From an uncultured Oscillospiraceae bacterium (lineage in GTDB: Bacteria > Bacillota > Clostridia > Oscillospirales > Oscillospiraceae), in the NCBI GenBank assembly GCA_934622035.1, contig CAKTVG010000012.1, forward strand, positions 12,580-76,579: DNA of 64,000 nt, read 5' to 3'. This document shows, piece by piece, positions 49,724-58,647 of this stretch. The notes beneath the pieces were generated by a model. That model was not told the origin of the DNA, ran no database searches, and was given only the letters and a program-made list of their open reading frames with translations. Positions within the stretch are counted from its first letter, which is position 1. Each line of letters starts with the position of its first letter. The position numbers were made by a program, and so were the translations under genes.

Positions 49724-50416
49724 TTACAGTTGCCCCGCCTTGACGCGGATCATCAGAATCCAGCAGAGACTGGAAAGCCGGTTCATCGCCAGCAGCAGGT
49801 CCTCCCGCGTGACGCCGCCCTCCGGCGTGGAGAAGGCGCGGTAGCAGGCCAGCTCCGCCTGCCGCACGAGCGTGCGCAGCCGGTTGAGCGCCAGCAGAGC
49901 GGGGCCGTCCGTCCAGGCGGGCATGAAGTGCGGCTGGTTGTAGTACCTTTCCGGGTGATGGCTGCGCTCCCGCAGCGCTTCGGCATCCAGCCCGCACAGC
50001 CGCATCTCGCGCACCGGCTCCTCCAGCACGTCCGCGCGGATGAGGCTGCGGACGAAATCCAGCATCTCCCCAAGGGCGGTTTGCAGCGCCGGATGTCCCT
50101 GCGCCGCCTGCTGGCTGAGAAGTATTTCCGCCTCCAGTGCGTCAATCATACCCCGGAAGGCAATGCGGGGATGATCCTTGAAGACCAGCACATTGCCGCG
50201 CAGGTGGGTCATATGCTCCGGCTTCTCCGTCAGGACGCCGCCGAAGAGCGTGGTGTAGCGCTGCGGCGCAGCGTCCGGCGGCAGAACGCGGATGTTCTCC
50301 CGGCGGAGCCAATCCTTTGCACCGGGCGTCAGACGGTCGCCCTCCGGAAGATAGTACACTCTTACGCCGTCGCGCACGCGGACGGCGGCGCGGACGGCCT
50401 CCTCGGTGTGCAGCAT
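49724..50416 (-). CDS. eutT: EutT-type corrinoid adenosyltransferase
   Basis: 230 residues. Shows KPEHMTHLRGNVLVFKDHPR, HPRIAFRGMIDALEAEIL, and an adenosyltransferase helical bundle (LLALNRLRTLVRQAELACYR). It makes adenosylcobalamin, the cofactor of EutBC. ATG 50416 overlaps the eutM stop (TGATG). Confidence 0.88.
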   Translation of the reverse strand: MLHTEEAVRAAVRVRDGVRVYYLPEGDRLTPGAKDWLRRENIRVLPPDAAPQRYTTLFGGVLTEKPEHMTHLRGNVLVFKDHPRIAFRGMIDALEAEILLSQQAAQGHPALQTALGEMLDFVRSLIRADVLEEPVREMRLCGLDAEALRERSHHPERYYNQPHFMPAWTDGPALLALNRLRTLVRQAELACYRAFSTPEGGVTREDLLLAMNRLSSLCWILMIRVKAGQL

Positions 50417-50718
50417 CAGCCCTCCGCTGCGGCGTTTTCACGCCCGCGCGGGAGAATGACGTCCACCTCCGTGTGCGGGCGGGGGATGACGTGCACGGAG
50501 ATCAGCTCTCCGACCTTTTCCGCCGCCGCTGCACCCGCATCCGTCGCGGCCTTGACCGCGCCGACGTCGCCGCGCACCATTACGGTGACCAGACCGCCGC
50601 CGACCTGCTCCTTGCCGACGAGCTGGACGTTTGCCGCCTTGACCATTGCGTCGGCCGCCTCAATTGCGGCCACGAGGCCGCGGGTTTCCACCATTCCAAG
50701 CGCATTTGTATTGACCAT
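50416..50718 (-). CDS. eutM: BMC-domain shell protein EutM/PduA type
   Basis: 100 residues, one BMC domain: ALGMVETRGLVAAIEAADAM, VGKEQVGGGLVTVMVRGDVG, AVKAATDAG and SVHVIPRPH. This is the only single-domain hexameric shell gene in the window, so it likely forms most of the facets. It lies 18 nt after eutE. Confidence 0.95.
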   Translation of the reverse strand: MVNTNALGMVETRGLVAAIEAADAMVKAANVQLVGKEQVGGGLVTVMVRGDVGAVKAATDAGAAAAEKVGELISVHVIPRPHTEVDVILPRGRENAAAEG

Positions 50719-50736
50719 GCTGTGTGTTCCTCCAAT

Positions 50737-52182
50737 TTACAGTAGTTTTTTGAGAATTTTCTCCGTCAGCGCGTCGATGAGCGCCGGATCGAGAGGGGGT
50801 TCCGGGTTAGTTTGCCCGCTTTTCCCGATTTCACGCACGCCCCAGGCGACGCGGCGGAGATTGATGAGGTCCAGAGGGCCGATGTTGTTGGAAGAAGAGC
50901 TGCCGCCCACTGCGCCGCAGCCCAGCGTCAGCGCGGGGAAGAGATTCGTCGATGCGCCGATGCCGCCGAGAGAGGCGGGCGTGTTGACCAGAAAGCGCGA
51001 GACGGGGACCTCCAGCGCGAAGCGGCGGATGACCGCCTCGTCCGTGGCGTGGATGGCAAAGGTATGGCCTGCGCCCTCGCCGTAGAGCACCTCGCAGACG
51101 CGCTTGAGAATCGTATGCTCGTCCTCCTCAATGAAAAAGGCCAGAATAGGACAGAGCTTTTCGCGGGAATAGGGCCGCGTCGGCCCGGCCTCCGTCTCGC
51201 GGGCGATCAGGACGGGAGTCGATTCCGGCACGCCGGTCAGTCCGGCCAGCACGGCGACCTCGTGGGCCGTTTTGCCGACGACCTGCGGGTTGATCGTCCC
51301 GTTTGGCCGCAGCAGGAGCTTGGCGACCTTTGCCGCCTCGTCGGTGTTGAGGAAATAGCAGCCGCGTGCGCGGAATTCCTCCTTGACACGCTCGGCGCAG
51401 CATTTTTCCAGGATTACGCTCTGCTCCGAGGCGCAGACGGTGCCGTTATCGAAGGTTTTCGAGCGGATGATGTCCGAAACGGCCTTCGGGATATCCGCCG
51501 ACTTGTGGATATAGGCCGGGCCGTTGCCCGCGCCTACGCCGATGGCGGGCTTACCGGAGGAGTAGGCTGCGCGCACCATTGCGCCGCCGCCCGTGGCGAG
51601 AATGAGCTTTGTCAGCGGGTGGTGCATCAGCTCGTTCACGGCATCCATCGTCGGTGTCGGGATGCAGGCGATCGCGCCCTCCGGGCAGCCTGCGGCGCAG
51701 GCTGCCTGAGCAACCAGCTCCGCCGCCTTCTGCGTGCAGCGCACGGCGTTCGGGTGCGGGGAAAAGACGATGGGCGAGCCTGCCTTCAGGGCAATCATCG
51801 CTTTATAGATGACGGTGGAGGTCGGATTGGTCGAGGGCACGATGCCCGCAATCACGCCGACGGATACGCCAACGTCCCAGACGCGGTTTTCGCAGTCCTC
51901 CCGCAGAATGCCAACGGTTTTCAGATCGCGAATTGCCTCATAGACGCGGCGAGAGGCGAATAGATTCTTTGTTGTTTTGTCCGCCAGGTTGCCGAAGCCC
52001 GTTTCCTCGCAGGCCATACGCGCGAGCATCGCGGCGTTTTCTTCACCGGCCTTGGCAATGGCGGCGGTGATGCGGTCGATTTTTTGCTGGTCAAAGTGCT
52101 TCAGGGTCTCCCACGCCTGCGCGGCCTTTGCAATCAGGCCGCGCGTCTGCTGGCGCGAGAGCAAATCACGGTCAAGCTCCAT
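50737..52182 (-). CDS. eutE: CoA-acylating acetaldehyde dehydrogenase EutE
   Basis: 481 residues. Catalytic Cys in FDNGTVCASEQSVI; NAD fold VIAGIVPSTNPTSTVIYKAM; AIGVGAGNGPAYIHKSADI. It converts acetaldehyde and CoA into acetyl-CoA. ATG 52182 has AGGAGG 8 nt upstream. The N-terminal stretch (residues 1-20) is a helix similar to known luminal enzymes. It overlaps eutL by 11 nt. Confidence 0.95.
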   Translation of the reverse strand: MELDRDLLSRQQTRGLIAKAAQAWETLKHFDQQKIDRITAAIAKAGEENAAMLARMACEETGFGNLADKTTKNLFASRRVYEAIRDLKTVGILREDCENRVWDVGVSVGVIAGIVPSTNPTSTVIYKAMIALKAGSPIVFSPHPNAVRCTQKAAELVAQAACAAGCPEGAIACIPTPTMDAVNELMHHPLTKLILATGGGAMVRAAYSSGKPAIGVGAGNGPAYIHKSADIPKAVSDIIRSKTFDNGTVCASEQSVILEKCCAERVKEEFRARGCYFLNTDEAAKVAKLLLRPNGTINPQVVGKTAHEVAVLAGLTGVPESTPVLIARETEAGPTRPYSREKLCPILAFFIEEDEHTILKRVCEVLYGEGAGHTFAIHATDEAVIRRFALEVPVSRFLVNTPASLGGIGASTNLFPALTLGCGAVGGSSSSNNIGPLDLINLRRVAWGVREIGKSGQTNPEPPLDPALIDALTEKILKKLL

Positions 52183-52840
52183 AGCTCCATCCTCCTGTGT
52201 CCAATGGTTTTTCTGCGACGCTGCGTACCGCCGCGGCAAAGGCGTCGCACGCCGCCTGGCACGCCGACTGCGTGCCGGTCAAAAGACCGCCCGCAAAGTT
52301 TGTCTCGCTCGGCGGCGCGAAGAATTCCGCCATTTCCACATCCGATACCTTCAGCGCCGCGTCCAGCGCCACGAGCGCTTCGACCGGCGGGGCAATCAGA
52401 TAGGCAAGCGCCTGCCCGAGGGGAACATGCGCAAGGCTGGAAAGGTAGTTGCCGCAGCTTGCCACGCAGTGCGCCAGAAAGACGATGCTGCCGTCCTCGT
52501 TGGCGGTCTGAAAGCCGGCGCCGCCTTGCAGAAATGCGACTGCGGCGTGCAGTGCGCTCTGTACGTCCGATGGGTTCTCTGCGCCGAGCACGCCGATGAC
52601 CTCGCCTGCCAGCTTGGTCGTGGCGTTCGCCGCGCCTGCGTAAAGGCTGCGGGCGTAGACGACCTCTGCATTTGCCGCCTTTGTTGCCTCATCCAGCGCC
52701 AGATAGGTCGCGTCGTCGCAGTCCGTGGAGATCAGCCCCGCGGCGCGGTGCCGTTCGCCCAGCCCCAGCGCCCGGCGCAGCGCGGGGCTGACGTTGGGAA
52801 TCATCCGGACGGAAAGAATGTTCACCGGGATGCGCGTCAT
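52172..52840 (-). CDS. eutL: Trimeric shell protein EutL
   Basis: 222 residues, two permuted BMC domains. Starts MTRIPVNILSVRMIPNVSPA; also STDCDDATYLALDEATKAAN, VVYARSLYAGAANATTKLAG and FFAPPSETNFAGGLLTGTQS. It forms a gated trimer pore. ATG 52840 overlaps eutC by ATGA; longer upstream in-frame starts fall in eutC. Confidence 0.95.
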   Translation of the reverse strand: MTRIPVNILSVRMIPNVSPALRRALGLGERHRAAGLISTDCDDATYLALDEATKAANAEVVYARSLYAGAANATTKLAGEVIGVLGAENPSDVQSALHAAVAFLQGGAGFQTANEDGSIVFLAHCVASCGNYLSSLAHVPLGQALAYLIAPPVEALVALDAALKVSDVEMAEFFAPPSETNFAGGLLTGTQSACQAACDAFAAAVRSVAEKPLDTGGWSYGA

Positions 52841-53706
52841 GTCGCCGCCTCCTGATCCAGATCGATGCCGGAGGCCTTCTGCCGGAGGATGCGGTCGATC
52901 AGGGAGGCAATGTGCGCTCCGGCCTCCACGGCGGGCACGCCCTGCCGGTGGATGTTGGACACAACGGTGCGCTTGGATTCCGAGATACCGCGGTGCGGCT
53001 TGTAGGTGAGGTAGGCCGACATGGATTCGTTTGTCACAAGACCGGGACGCTCGCCCACCAGCAGGCACACCAGCTCGCAGCCGGTCAGGTCGCCGATGTG
53101 GTCGGACGCGCCGACGCGGCAGAACTGGATAAACAGTGAAGGCCCAGCCTCGATGCCGTAGGCCTTCAGACCCTGCCGGATGGCCGCGGCGCAGTCGAGC
53201 GCGTTGGCTTCGATGGCGGCAGAGGAGAGCCCGTCGCCGATGAGCAGCAGCACGCGCTGCCCCTTGCAGTGCTTCTGAATAATCGCCTGATTTTCCGCGT
53301 CAAAGCGCCGCCCAAGGTCGGGACGGGTCAGATACTCGTCCTTGTCGCGGCATTCGGTTTTGACAAAAATCAGGTGATTATTGCGGTAAAACGCCTCGTC
53401 CACGAGAGAAAAGACGCTGTCCTGCGCGGCGGCGTGGTCGGCGCGGAAACGCAGCATGGTCGCTGTGCGGTAGCGCGTGCCTGCGCGGCCCAGGCCGAGG
53501 CGCGCAGGCGTTTTCTGCTTGAGGGCAAGAAAAGCCTCGCGGTTTTTCGGCTGCGACACCAGATACTGCTGCCGCAGGTCAACTGCGGTGATGTCCGGCA
53601 GCGTGTCCTCCTGCGCCGGGGACGCTGCAGGAGAAGCCGCCGGTGCGGGCGGCTGCATATCTTGCAGCATCTGCGCGACGAGCGCTTTTAGATCCTCTCG
53701 ATTCAT
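52837..53706 (-). CDS. eutC: Ethanolamine ammonia-lyase small subunit
   Basis: 289 residues. The catalytic part has RLGLGRAGTRYRT, RADHAAAQDSVFS and GASDHIGDL-like RVGASDHIGDLTGCELV. The N-terminus (MNREDLKALVAQMLQDMQPP followed by an Ala/Pro linker) is helix-linker, as for encapsulation tags. ATG 53706 has AGGAGG 8 nt upstream; a GTG 9 nt earlier is rejected. Confidence 0.95.
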   Translation of the reverse strand: MNREDLKALVAQMLQDMQPPAPAASPAASPAQEDTLPDITAVDLRQQYLVSQPKNREAFLALKQKTPARLGLGRAGTRYRTATMLRFRADHAAAQDSVFSLVDEAFYRNNHLIFVKTECRDKDEYLTRPDLGRRFDAENQAIIQKHCKGQRVLLLIGDGLSSAAIEANALDCAAAIRQGLKAYGIEAGPSLFIQFCRVGASDHIGDLTGCELVCLLVGERPGLVTNESMSAYLTYKPHRGISESKRTVVSNIHRQGVPAVEAGAHIASLIDRILRQKASGIDLDQEAAT

Positions 53707-53719
53707 TCCCTGCACCTCC

Positions 53720-55081
53720 TCAGAGCAGCACGGAGCCGTCTCCGGCCCGTGCGGTCAGCTTCCCGTTTTCCACAAAGCCCATCTTTTCCAGCCAGCGCTG
53801 GAAGGGGGCGATGGCCGTCAGGCCAAACAGCTCGCGCAGCGTCGCCGTCTCCCGAAAGCCCGTCGTCTGATAGTTGAGCATGACGTCGTCGCCGTGGGGA
53901 ATGCCCATGAAATAGTTGCAGCCGGCGGCGGTCAGCAGAACGGAGAGGTTTTCAATGTCGTTTTGGTCTGCTTTCATGTGGTTTGTATAGCAGGCGTCGC
54001 AGCCCATGGGAATGCCCAGCAGCTTGCCCATGAAATGATCCTCCAGCCCGGCGCGGATGACCTGCCGCGCGTCATAGAGATACTCCGGCCCGATGAAGCC
54101 GACGACGGTGTTGACGAGAAAAGGAGAGAAGTGCCGCGCAAAGCCGTAGCAGCGGGCCTCCATTGTCACCTGATCCGCGCCGAAATGTGCCTCGCTGGAA
54201 AGCTCGGAGCCCTGACCGGTTTCAAAATACATGACGTTCGGCCCCTCGGCTGTGCCGCGCCGGAGGGCCAGCGCCTGCGCCTGAGAGAGCGTCTGCGCGG
54301 AGAAGCCGAAGGCCTCGTTGCCCTTCTGCGACCCGGCGATGGACTGGAAGATCAGGTCGGCGGGTGCGCCGGATTCGATCGCGCGCATCTGCGTGGTCAC
54401 ATGGGCCAGTACGCAGGTCTGCGTGGGGATCTCGTGCTTTTGCTTGATCTCTTCAAAGCGCTGTAGGACGCGCTTGACGCTCTCGGCGGTATCGCCCGCC
54501 GGATTCAGACCGATGACGGCGTCGCCCGCGCCGAGGCTCAGACCCTCGACAAGCGAGGCGGTGATACCGTCGATGTCGTCCGTGGGGTGGTTCGGCTGCA
54601 AACGGCAAGAGAGCGTGCCGGGCAGGCCGATGGTCGTGTTGCAGTGCGCGGTGACGGTAATCTTCTTTGCGGCGGCAATGAGGTCGAGGTTGCTCATCAG
54701 CTTGCAGACGGCGGCGGCCATTTCGCTCGTCAGCCCGCGGCTGATGCGGCGGATGTCCGCACAGGACGTGTTCTCGTCGAGCAGCCATTCGCGCAGACGG
54801 CTGACCGTCCAGCCCCTGATCTCGGTATAAATCGTTTCGTTCAGATCGTCCTGGATGATGCGGGTGACCTCATCGTCCTCATAGGGTACGGCGGGGTTCT
54901 CCCGCAGCTCGGACAGCAGCAGCTCCGACAGCACGACCTTCGCCGCGACGCGTTCCTCGGCCGTCTCGGCGGCGATTCCGGCCAGACGGTCGCCGGATTT
55001 TTCTTCGTTTGCCTTGGCAAGGACGTCCTTCACGTCGCGAAAGGCGTAGACCTTGCCGAACAGCAGCGTTTTCAGCTTCAT
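53720..55081 (-). CDS. eutB: Ethanolamine ammonia-lyase large subunit
   Basis: 453 residues, standard EutB length. TIM-barrel with TLSCRLQPNHPTDDIDGITA, VIGLNPAGDT, YFETGQGSELSSEAHFGADQ and GCNYFMGIPHGDDVMLNYQT. With adenosylcobalamin it splits ethanolamine into acetaldehyde and ammonia. AAGGAG lies 7 nt before ATG 55081. An open frame continues upstream through eutA but is not coding. Confidence 0.97.
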   Translation of the reverse strand: MKLKTLLFGKVYAFRDVKDVLAKANEEKSGDRLAGIAAETAEERVAAKVVLSELLLSELRENPAVPYEDDEVTRIIQDDLNETIYTEIRGWTVSRLREWLLDENTSCADIRRISRGLTSEMAAAVCKLMSNLDLIAAAKKITVTAHCNTTIGLPGTLSCRLQPNHPTDDIDGITASLVEGLSLGAGDAVIGLNPAGDTAESVKRVLQRFEEIKQKHEIPTQTCVLAHVTTQMRAIESGAPADLIFQSIAGSQKGNEAFGFSAQTLSQAQALALRRGTAEGPNVMYFETGQGSELSSEAHFGADQVTMEARCYGFARHFSPFLVNTVVGFIGPEYLYDARQVIRAGLEDHFMGKLLGIPMGCDACYTNHMKADQNDIENLSVLLTAAGCNYFMGIPHGDDVMLNYQTTGFRETATLRELFGLTAIAPFQRWLEKMGFVENGKLTARAGDGSVLL

Positions 55082-55095
55082 GGAAGTACTCCTTT

Positions 55096-56490
55096 TTACA
55101 GTATCAGCGTTTTGATCACAACAGGCAGCGCCTGCCCGCCGGCAACGGGCGCACCGATGTCCAGATAAGCGCCCTCCGGCAGCTGCACGCCGTCGAGACT
55201 GACGAGCGCGGCCTGCGGCAGAAGACAGCCGACGGCCTGCCCCAGCGCCTTGCCCATATCGGCCTGCGCGGCCAGAATGAGCGGCTGGCCCGCCTCTGCC
55301 TGCGAACGCAGTCCGGCGGCAATGCCATCTGCAAGTTGACATAATTCGGAAAAGCGAGGCGATTTTTGCCCATGCAGCGCCAGCACGCAGGGCGCGCCCT
55401 GGGCGTCATAGACGGAAAAACGGCGGCGAATGCGTTCGGCCAGCGCCTGCGGCGGAAGGGCTTCCTCCTCCCGCGTCAACGCGGCGACGGGAAGATTTTT
55501 CAGGGGAAAGTGCACGTGTTCGTAGAAAATCGTGCTGCCGGACAGCTCCGTCGTGTGGCTGCCCGCGCCGATGACCGTGGCGCGGATGGTTTCTCTGGCG
55601 CGCAGATATCTGCCGCCGCACAGGCGAGAGGCGGCGATTGCCCGTCCCAGCAGCACGCCCAGGTCGCCGTAGCGAAAGGGTTCGGCTTCGTTCTCGACGA
55701 TCAGATCGGCGACGCCGCCTGAAAAGGACAGCAGCGGCGGCGCAGAAAGCACGGGAAGCTTGTCCGTAACAAGGCCCTCCGGGATTTCGTTCCGCTCGCG
55801 CAGGCCGGCGGCGCTTTCCAGCACGCGCACGAGCAGCGCCGTGACCTCGTCCAGCGCGCTGGGCGCCGGGATTTCTCCCACGGAGAGGGAAACATGGGGC
55901 CGCAAGACGGGGGAGACGTAACGGATTCTGCCCTCTGCGTCGAATTTTATCAGCCTGCCGCCGACGTTCAGGCAGCCGGTATCCTTCAATTCGCCGTTTT
56001 CGAAGAGCGCGAGGTTGGTTGTTCCGCCGCCAATGTCGAGATTCAGAACGGCGCAGCGGTGCTCCCGAGAATAGTCCTGGCTGCCGGAGCCCTTCCCGGC
56101 GAGGATGCTCTCCAGTGCGGGACCCGCCGCAGCGACAACGAAGTCTCCGGCGTAGCCGGACAGGGCGCGCAGCACCTCTGCGGCGTTTTCCTTGCGGGCG
56201 GTTTCGCCGGTGATGATGATCGCGCCGGTCTGAATGTCCTCCCGCCGAAAGCCGGAGGCGGCGTATTCCCGGTCGATGATCTCGCGGACGCCCTCGGCGT
56301 CGATCACGGTGTCAGACAGCAAAGGCGTGAAGTGAATGCCGCTGCGGTAGAGAATTTCCTTTCGGGCAATGGCGTAGTTCGGCACGGAGAAGGCGGCGCC
56401 CTCGTTGCGGATGGTCAGACGGGAAAAAATGAGCTGCGTGGTCGTCGTGCCGATGTCGATGCCCACGGAGAGAAGCGCCTCCTGCGTCAT
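55096..56490 (-). CDS. eutA: Ethanolamine ammonia-lyase reactivase EutA
   Basis: 464 residues of the actin-like ATPase fold: LSVGIDIGTTTTQLIFSRL, VLNLDIGGGTTNLALFENG and VIGAGSHTTELSGSTI. It swaps damaged cobalamin from EutBC using ATP. Start overlaps eutG by ATGA, and 14 nt separate it from eutB. Confidence 0.95.
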   Translation of the reverse strand: MTQEALLSVGIDIGTTTTQLIFSRLTIRNEGAAFSVPNYAIARKEILYRSGIHFTPLLSDTVIDAEGVREIIDREYAASGFRREDIQTGAIIITGETARKENAAEVLRALSGYAGDFVVAAAGPALESILAGKGSGSQDYSREHRCAVLNLDIGGGTTNLALFENGELKDTGCLNVGGRLIKFDAEGRIRYVSPVLRPHVSLSVGEIPAPSALDEVTALLVRVLESAAGLRERNEIPEGLVTDKLPVLSAPPLLSFSGGVADLIVENEAEPFRYGDLGVLLGRAIAASRLCGGRYLRARETIRATVIGAGSHTTELSGSTIFYEHVHFPLKNLPVAALTREEEALPPQALAERIRRRFSVYDAQGAPCVLALHGQKSPRFSELCQLADGIAAGLRSQAEAGQPLILAAQADMGKALGQAVGCLLPQAALVSLDGVQLPEGAYLDIGAPVAGGQALPVVIKTLIL

Positions 56491-57530
56491 AGGGCAGCGC
56501 GCAGCAGCGTGCGCAGATCCTCAAGCGAAACCGGCCGCGGATTTGACGCAAGGCAGGGGTCGGCCAACGCCGCACGGCAGACGGCATCCGCCTGCGCCTC
56601 GACGGCAGCGCGCTCCAGTCCGGCGGCACTCAGGCTTTCCGGCAGCTCCAGACGGCGGCACAGCCGCTGCAGGGCCAGCACCAGTCCCTGCGTGCCGCTC
56701 AGACGGCAATAGGCCGCAAGCTCTGCGTAGGGCGCAAAGGCGGCATTAAAGCGCAGCACATGCGGCAGCAGAATCGCGTTCAGCCGCCCGTGGGGGAGGT
56801 GAAACGCGCCGCCCAGCGCGTGCGACAGTGCGTGGCACACACCGAGCCCGGCGTTGTCGAAGGCAATGCCTGCCATGCAGGCGGCCTGATGAATGCGTCC
56901 CCGGACGCTGCGGTCGCCTGCGAAGGAGGCGGGAAGCGTTTCCAGCACGGTGCGGAAGGCGGAATAGGCGAAGGCGCCGGTGAAGGCGTTGGCATTTTGC
57001 GACGCGGCGGCTTCCAGACAGTGTGTCAGAGCATCCATGCCTGCGTCCGCAATCAGCCCCTTCGGCAGCTCGCCCAGCAGAGAATCGTCCAGGATGGCGA
57101 TCTGCGGACGGATGCGCTCGTCAATGAGCGGATGCTTGACGCCCTGATGCGTCAGAATGGAGAAGGACGTGACCTCAGAGCCGGTGCCGGAGGTGGTGGG
57201 GATCGCGACCAGCTGCACCGGCTCCAGAGAAACGATGCCCTTGGCGCAGTCAATGGCGGAGCCGCCGCCCAGTGCAACGACGGTGTCGGGCCGGGCATCC
57301 TGCAGGGCGGCGGCGCCCTGTGCGACCGTTTCGAGGGACGGTTCGCCTTGTATTTGGTCAAAAATGGCGCTCTGTGCGCCGGGCAGATGAGAAAGCACGC
57401 GCTGCGCCGTGCCGTTTTTGGTAAAAAAGGGATCCGTCACGAGAAGCACGCGCTGCGCGTGCAGGGTTTCCAGCGCTTGCAGGGCGTTGTCTCCGAAGAA
57501 AAGCCGGGTGCTGCAAAGAAAGGTGTTCAT
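56487..57530 (-). CDS. eutG: Iron-containing alcohol dehydrogenase EutG
   Basis: 347 residues. VVALGGGSAIDCAKGIV, PTTSGTGSEVTSF, AGMDALTHCLEA, CHALSHALGGAFHLPHG with the metal ligands. It reduces acetaldehyde to ethanol, recycling NADH to NAD for EutE. It is shorter than E. coli EutG and is the first gene of the operon. I found no convincing promoter in the 131 nt before it. Confidence 0.92.
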   Translation of the reverse strand: MNTFLCSTRLFFGDNALQALETLHAQRVLLVTDPFFTKNGTAQRVLSHLPGAQSAIFDQIQGEPSLETVAQGAAALQDARPDTVVALGGGSAIDCAKGIVSLEPVQLVAIPTTSGTGSEVTSFSILTHQGVKHPLIDERIRPQIAILDDSLLGELPKGLIADAGMDALTHCLEAAASQNANAFTGAFAYSAFRTVLETLPASFAGDRSVRGRIHQAACMAGIAFDNAGLGVCHALSHALGGAFHLPHGRLNAILLPHVLRFNAAFAPYAELAAYCRLSGTQGLVLALQRLCRRLELPESLSAAGLERAAVEAQADAVCRAALADPCLASNPRPVSLEDLRTLLRAAL

Positions 57531-57661
57531 GCTATCGCCTCATTTCAGAGATAGTATTTCCTTTCCCGACAAAAAAATGTGAGTTCTGCAAAAAAATTGG
57601 TGCGCTGCGGTTGACACTGCGCCGAAAATATGAAAAAATAAAAGAAAAAAGGAGGCGCATC

Positions 57662-58588
57662 ATGGCGGAGATTATAAAGGGTGCTTGCCCGCATTGTGGA
57701 AAGCTGCTGGAGGTTCCGGCGGAGCTGGAGGAATTCTCCTGCATGTACTGCGGTGAGCGCATGCCGATTGCGGCGCTCTATGCGAAGACGGCGCACGAGG
57801 GCTGCTCTGCGGAGGACCGGCAATACCTGCGCGAAAAGCTGGCGGCTGCGGCGCTGAACTATCCGGATTACTATCAAAAGCTTGAGAAAAAGGAGTTTTT
57901 CACTGCCTTTGAGACGTATGAAACGGAAAACACGGCGGTATTTGAGCGGCTGGAGGCCTGTGCGCCGGAGGATGCGCGTGCGCGGGAGCTGTGGCTGCGA
58001 GAAATCTGCGGCGAGCTTTTGGACGACATTGCCGCGCATATGCAGCGCGATAAGCGCTGGGACAAGGGCTACCGCCGCGGCGAGGTGTTCTTTGAGCACA
58101 AGGTCGTATTGGCGATTTTCCTCACGCCTGCGATGAAAAAGCTGAGCCTGAGCATTGCAGAGCCGTTTGCCCAGACGCTGCACGCCCTCTGGCTGGAGCG
58201 CTATCCGAAGGAGCAGTGGACGCCCGGCGACTATGACACGCTGGCCGGCGGCTTTAAGAAGTTCAAGTTCTGCTTTGTCACGACGGCGACCTGCCTGCAC
58301 GAGGGCAAGCCGGATGACTGCGCCGAGCTGACGGCCTTCCGCGCCTTCCGCGACGGCTGGCTGCGTGCGCAGCCGCAGGGGGAACGGCTCATTCGGGAGT
58401 ATTATGACCTTGCGCCCGCAATTGTCTCCTGCGTGGAATACTGTGACGATTCCGCCGCGTGCTATGCGGAAATTCGTGAGCGCTGGCTTGCACCCTGCTA
58501 CCGCGCCTTGCAGGAAGACCGCCCGGAGGACTGCCTTGCGCAGTATTCGGACATGATTTCCTGCCTGAGATCCAGGTATCTGAGCTGA
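57662..58588 (+). CDS. Zinc-ribbon protein with CFI-box-like C-terminus
   Basis: 308 residues. N-terminal zinc ribbon CPHCGKLLEV with CMYCGER. The C-terminal region has CFVTTATCLHEGKPDDCAEL followed by LTAFRAFRDGWL and YYDLAP. This resembles the CFI-box (CFIATA...LR-x-FRD) module often found with zinc ribbons. Function unknown. AAGGAGGCG precedes ATG 57662. It is divergent from the eut operon. Confidence 0.75.
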   Translation: MAEIIKGACPHCGKLLEVPAELEEFSCMYCGERMPIAALYAKTAHEGCSAEDRQYLREKLAAAALNYPDYYQKLEKKEFFTAFETYETENTAVFERLEACAPEDARARELWLREICGELLDDIAAHMQRDKRWDKGYRRGEVFFEHKVVLAIFLTPAMKKLSLSIAEPFAQTLHALWLERYPKEQWTPGDYDTLAGGFKKFKFCFVTTATCLHEGKPDDCAELTAFRAFRDGWLRAQPQGERLIREYYDLAPAIVSCVEYCDDSAACYAEIRERWLAPCYRALQEDRPEDCLAQYSDMISCLRSRYLS

Positions 58589-58596
58589 GAAAACAA

Positions 58597-58640
58597 AATC
58601 CGCCCCGGTGCGTCCATGATCGGATGCACCGGGGCGGATT
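58597..58640. terminator. Bidirectional terminator between convergent genes
   Basis: A 15-bp perfect stem (58597-58611 with 58626-58640), extendable to 19 bp with one G-U pair. On the minus strand it is followed by TTTTGTTTT, serving the leftward gene; the plus-side tail is weak. Confidence 0.82.
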
Positions 58641-58647
58641 GCGATAT

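Noticed and set aside
53720..55342. Long N-terminal extension of eutB upstream of 55081
   Set aside because: It would lie inside eutA, and AAGGAG is correctly placed for ATG 55081, which gives the normal EutB length.
57531..57661. ANTAR-responsive hairpins or cobalamin riboswitch before the eut operon
   Set aside because: Only 131 nt shared with a divergent gene; no double hairpin with the ANTAR loop motif and no B12-box seen.
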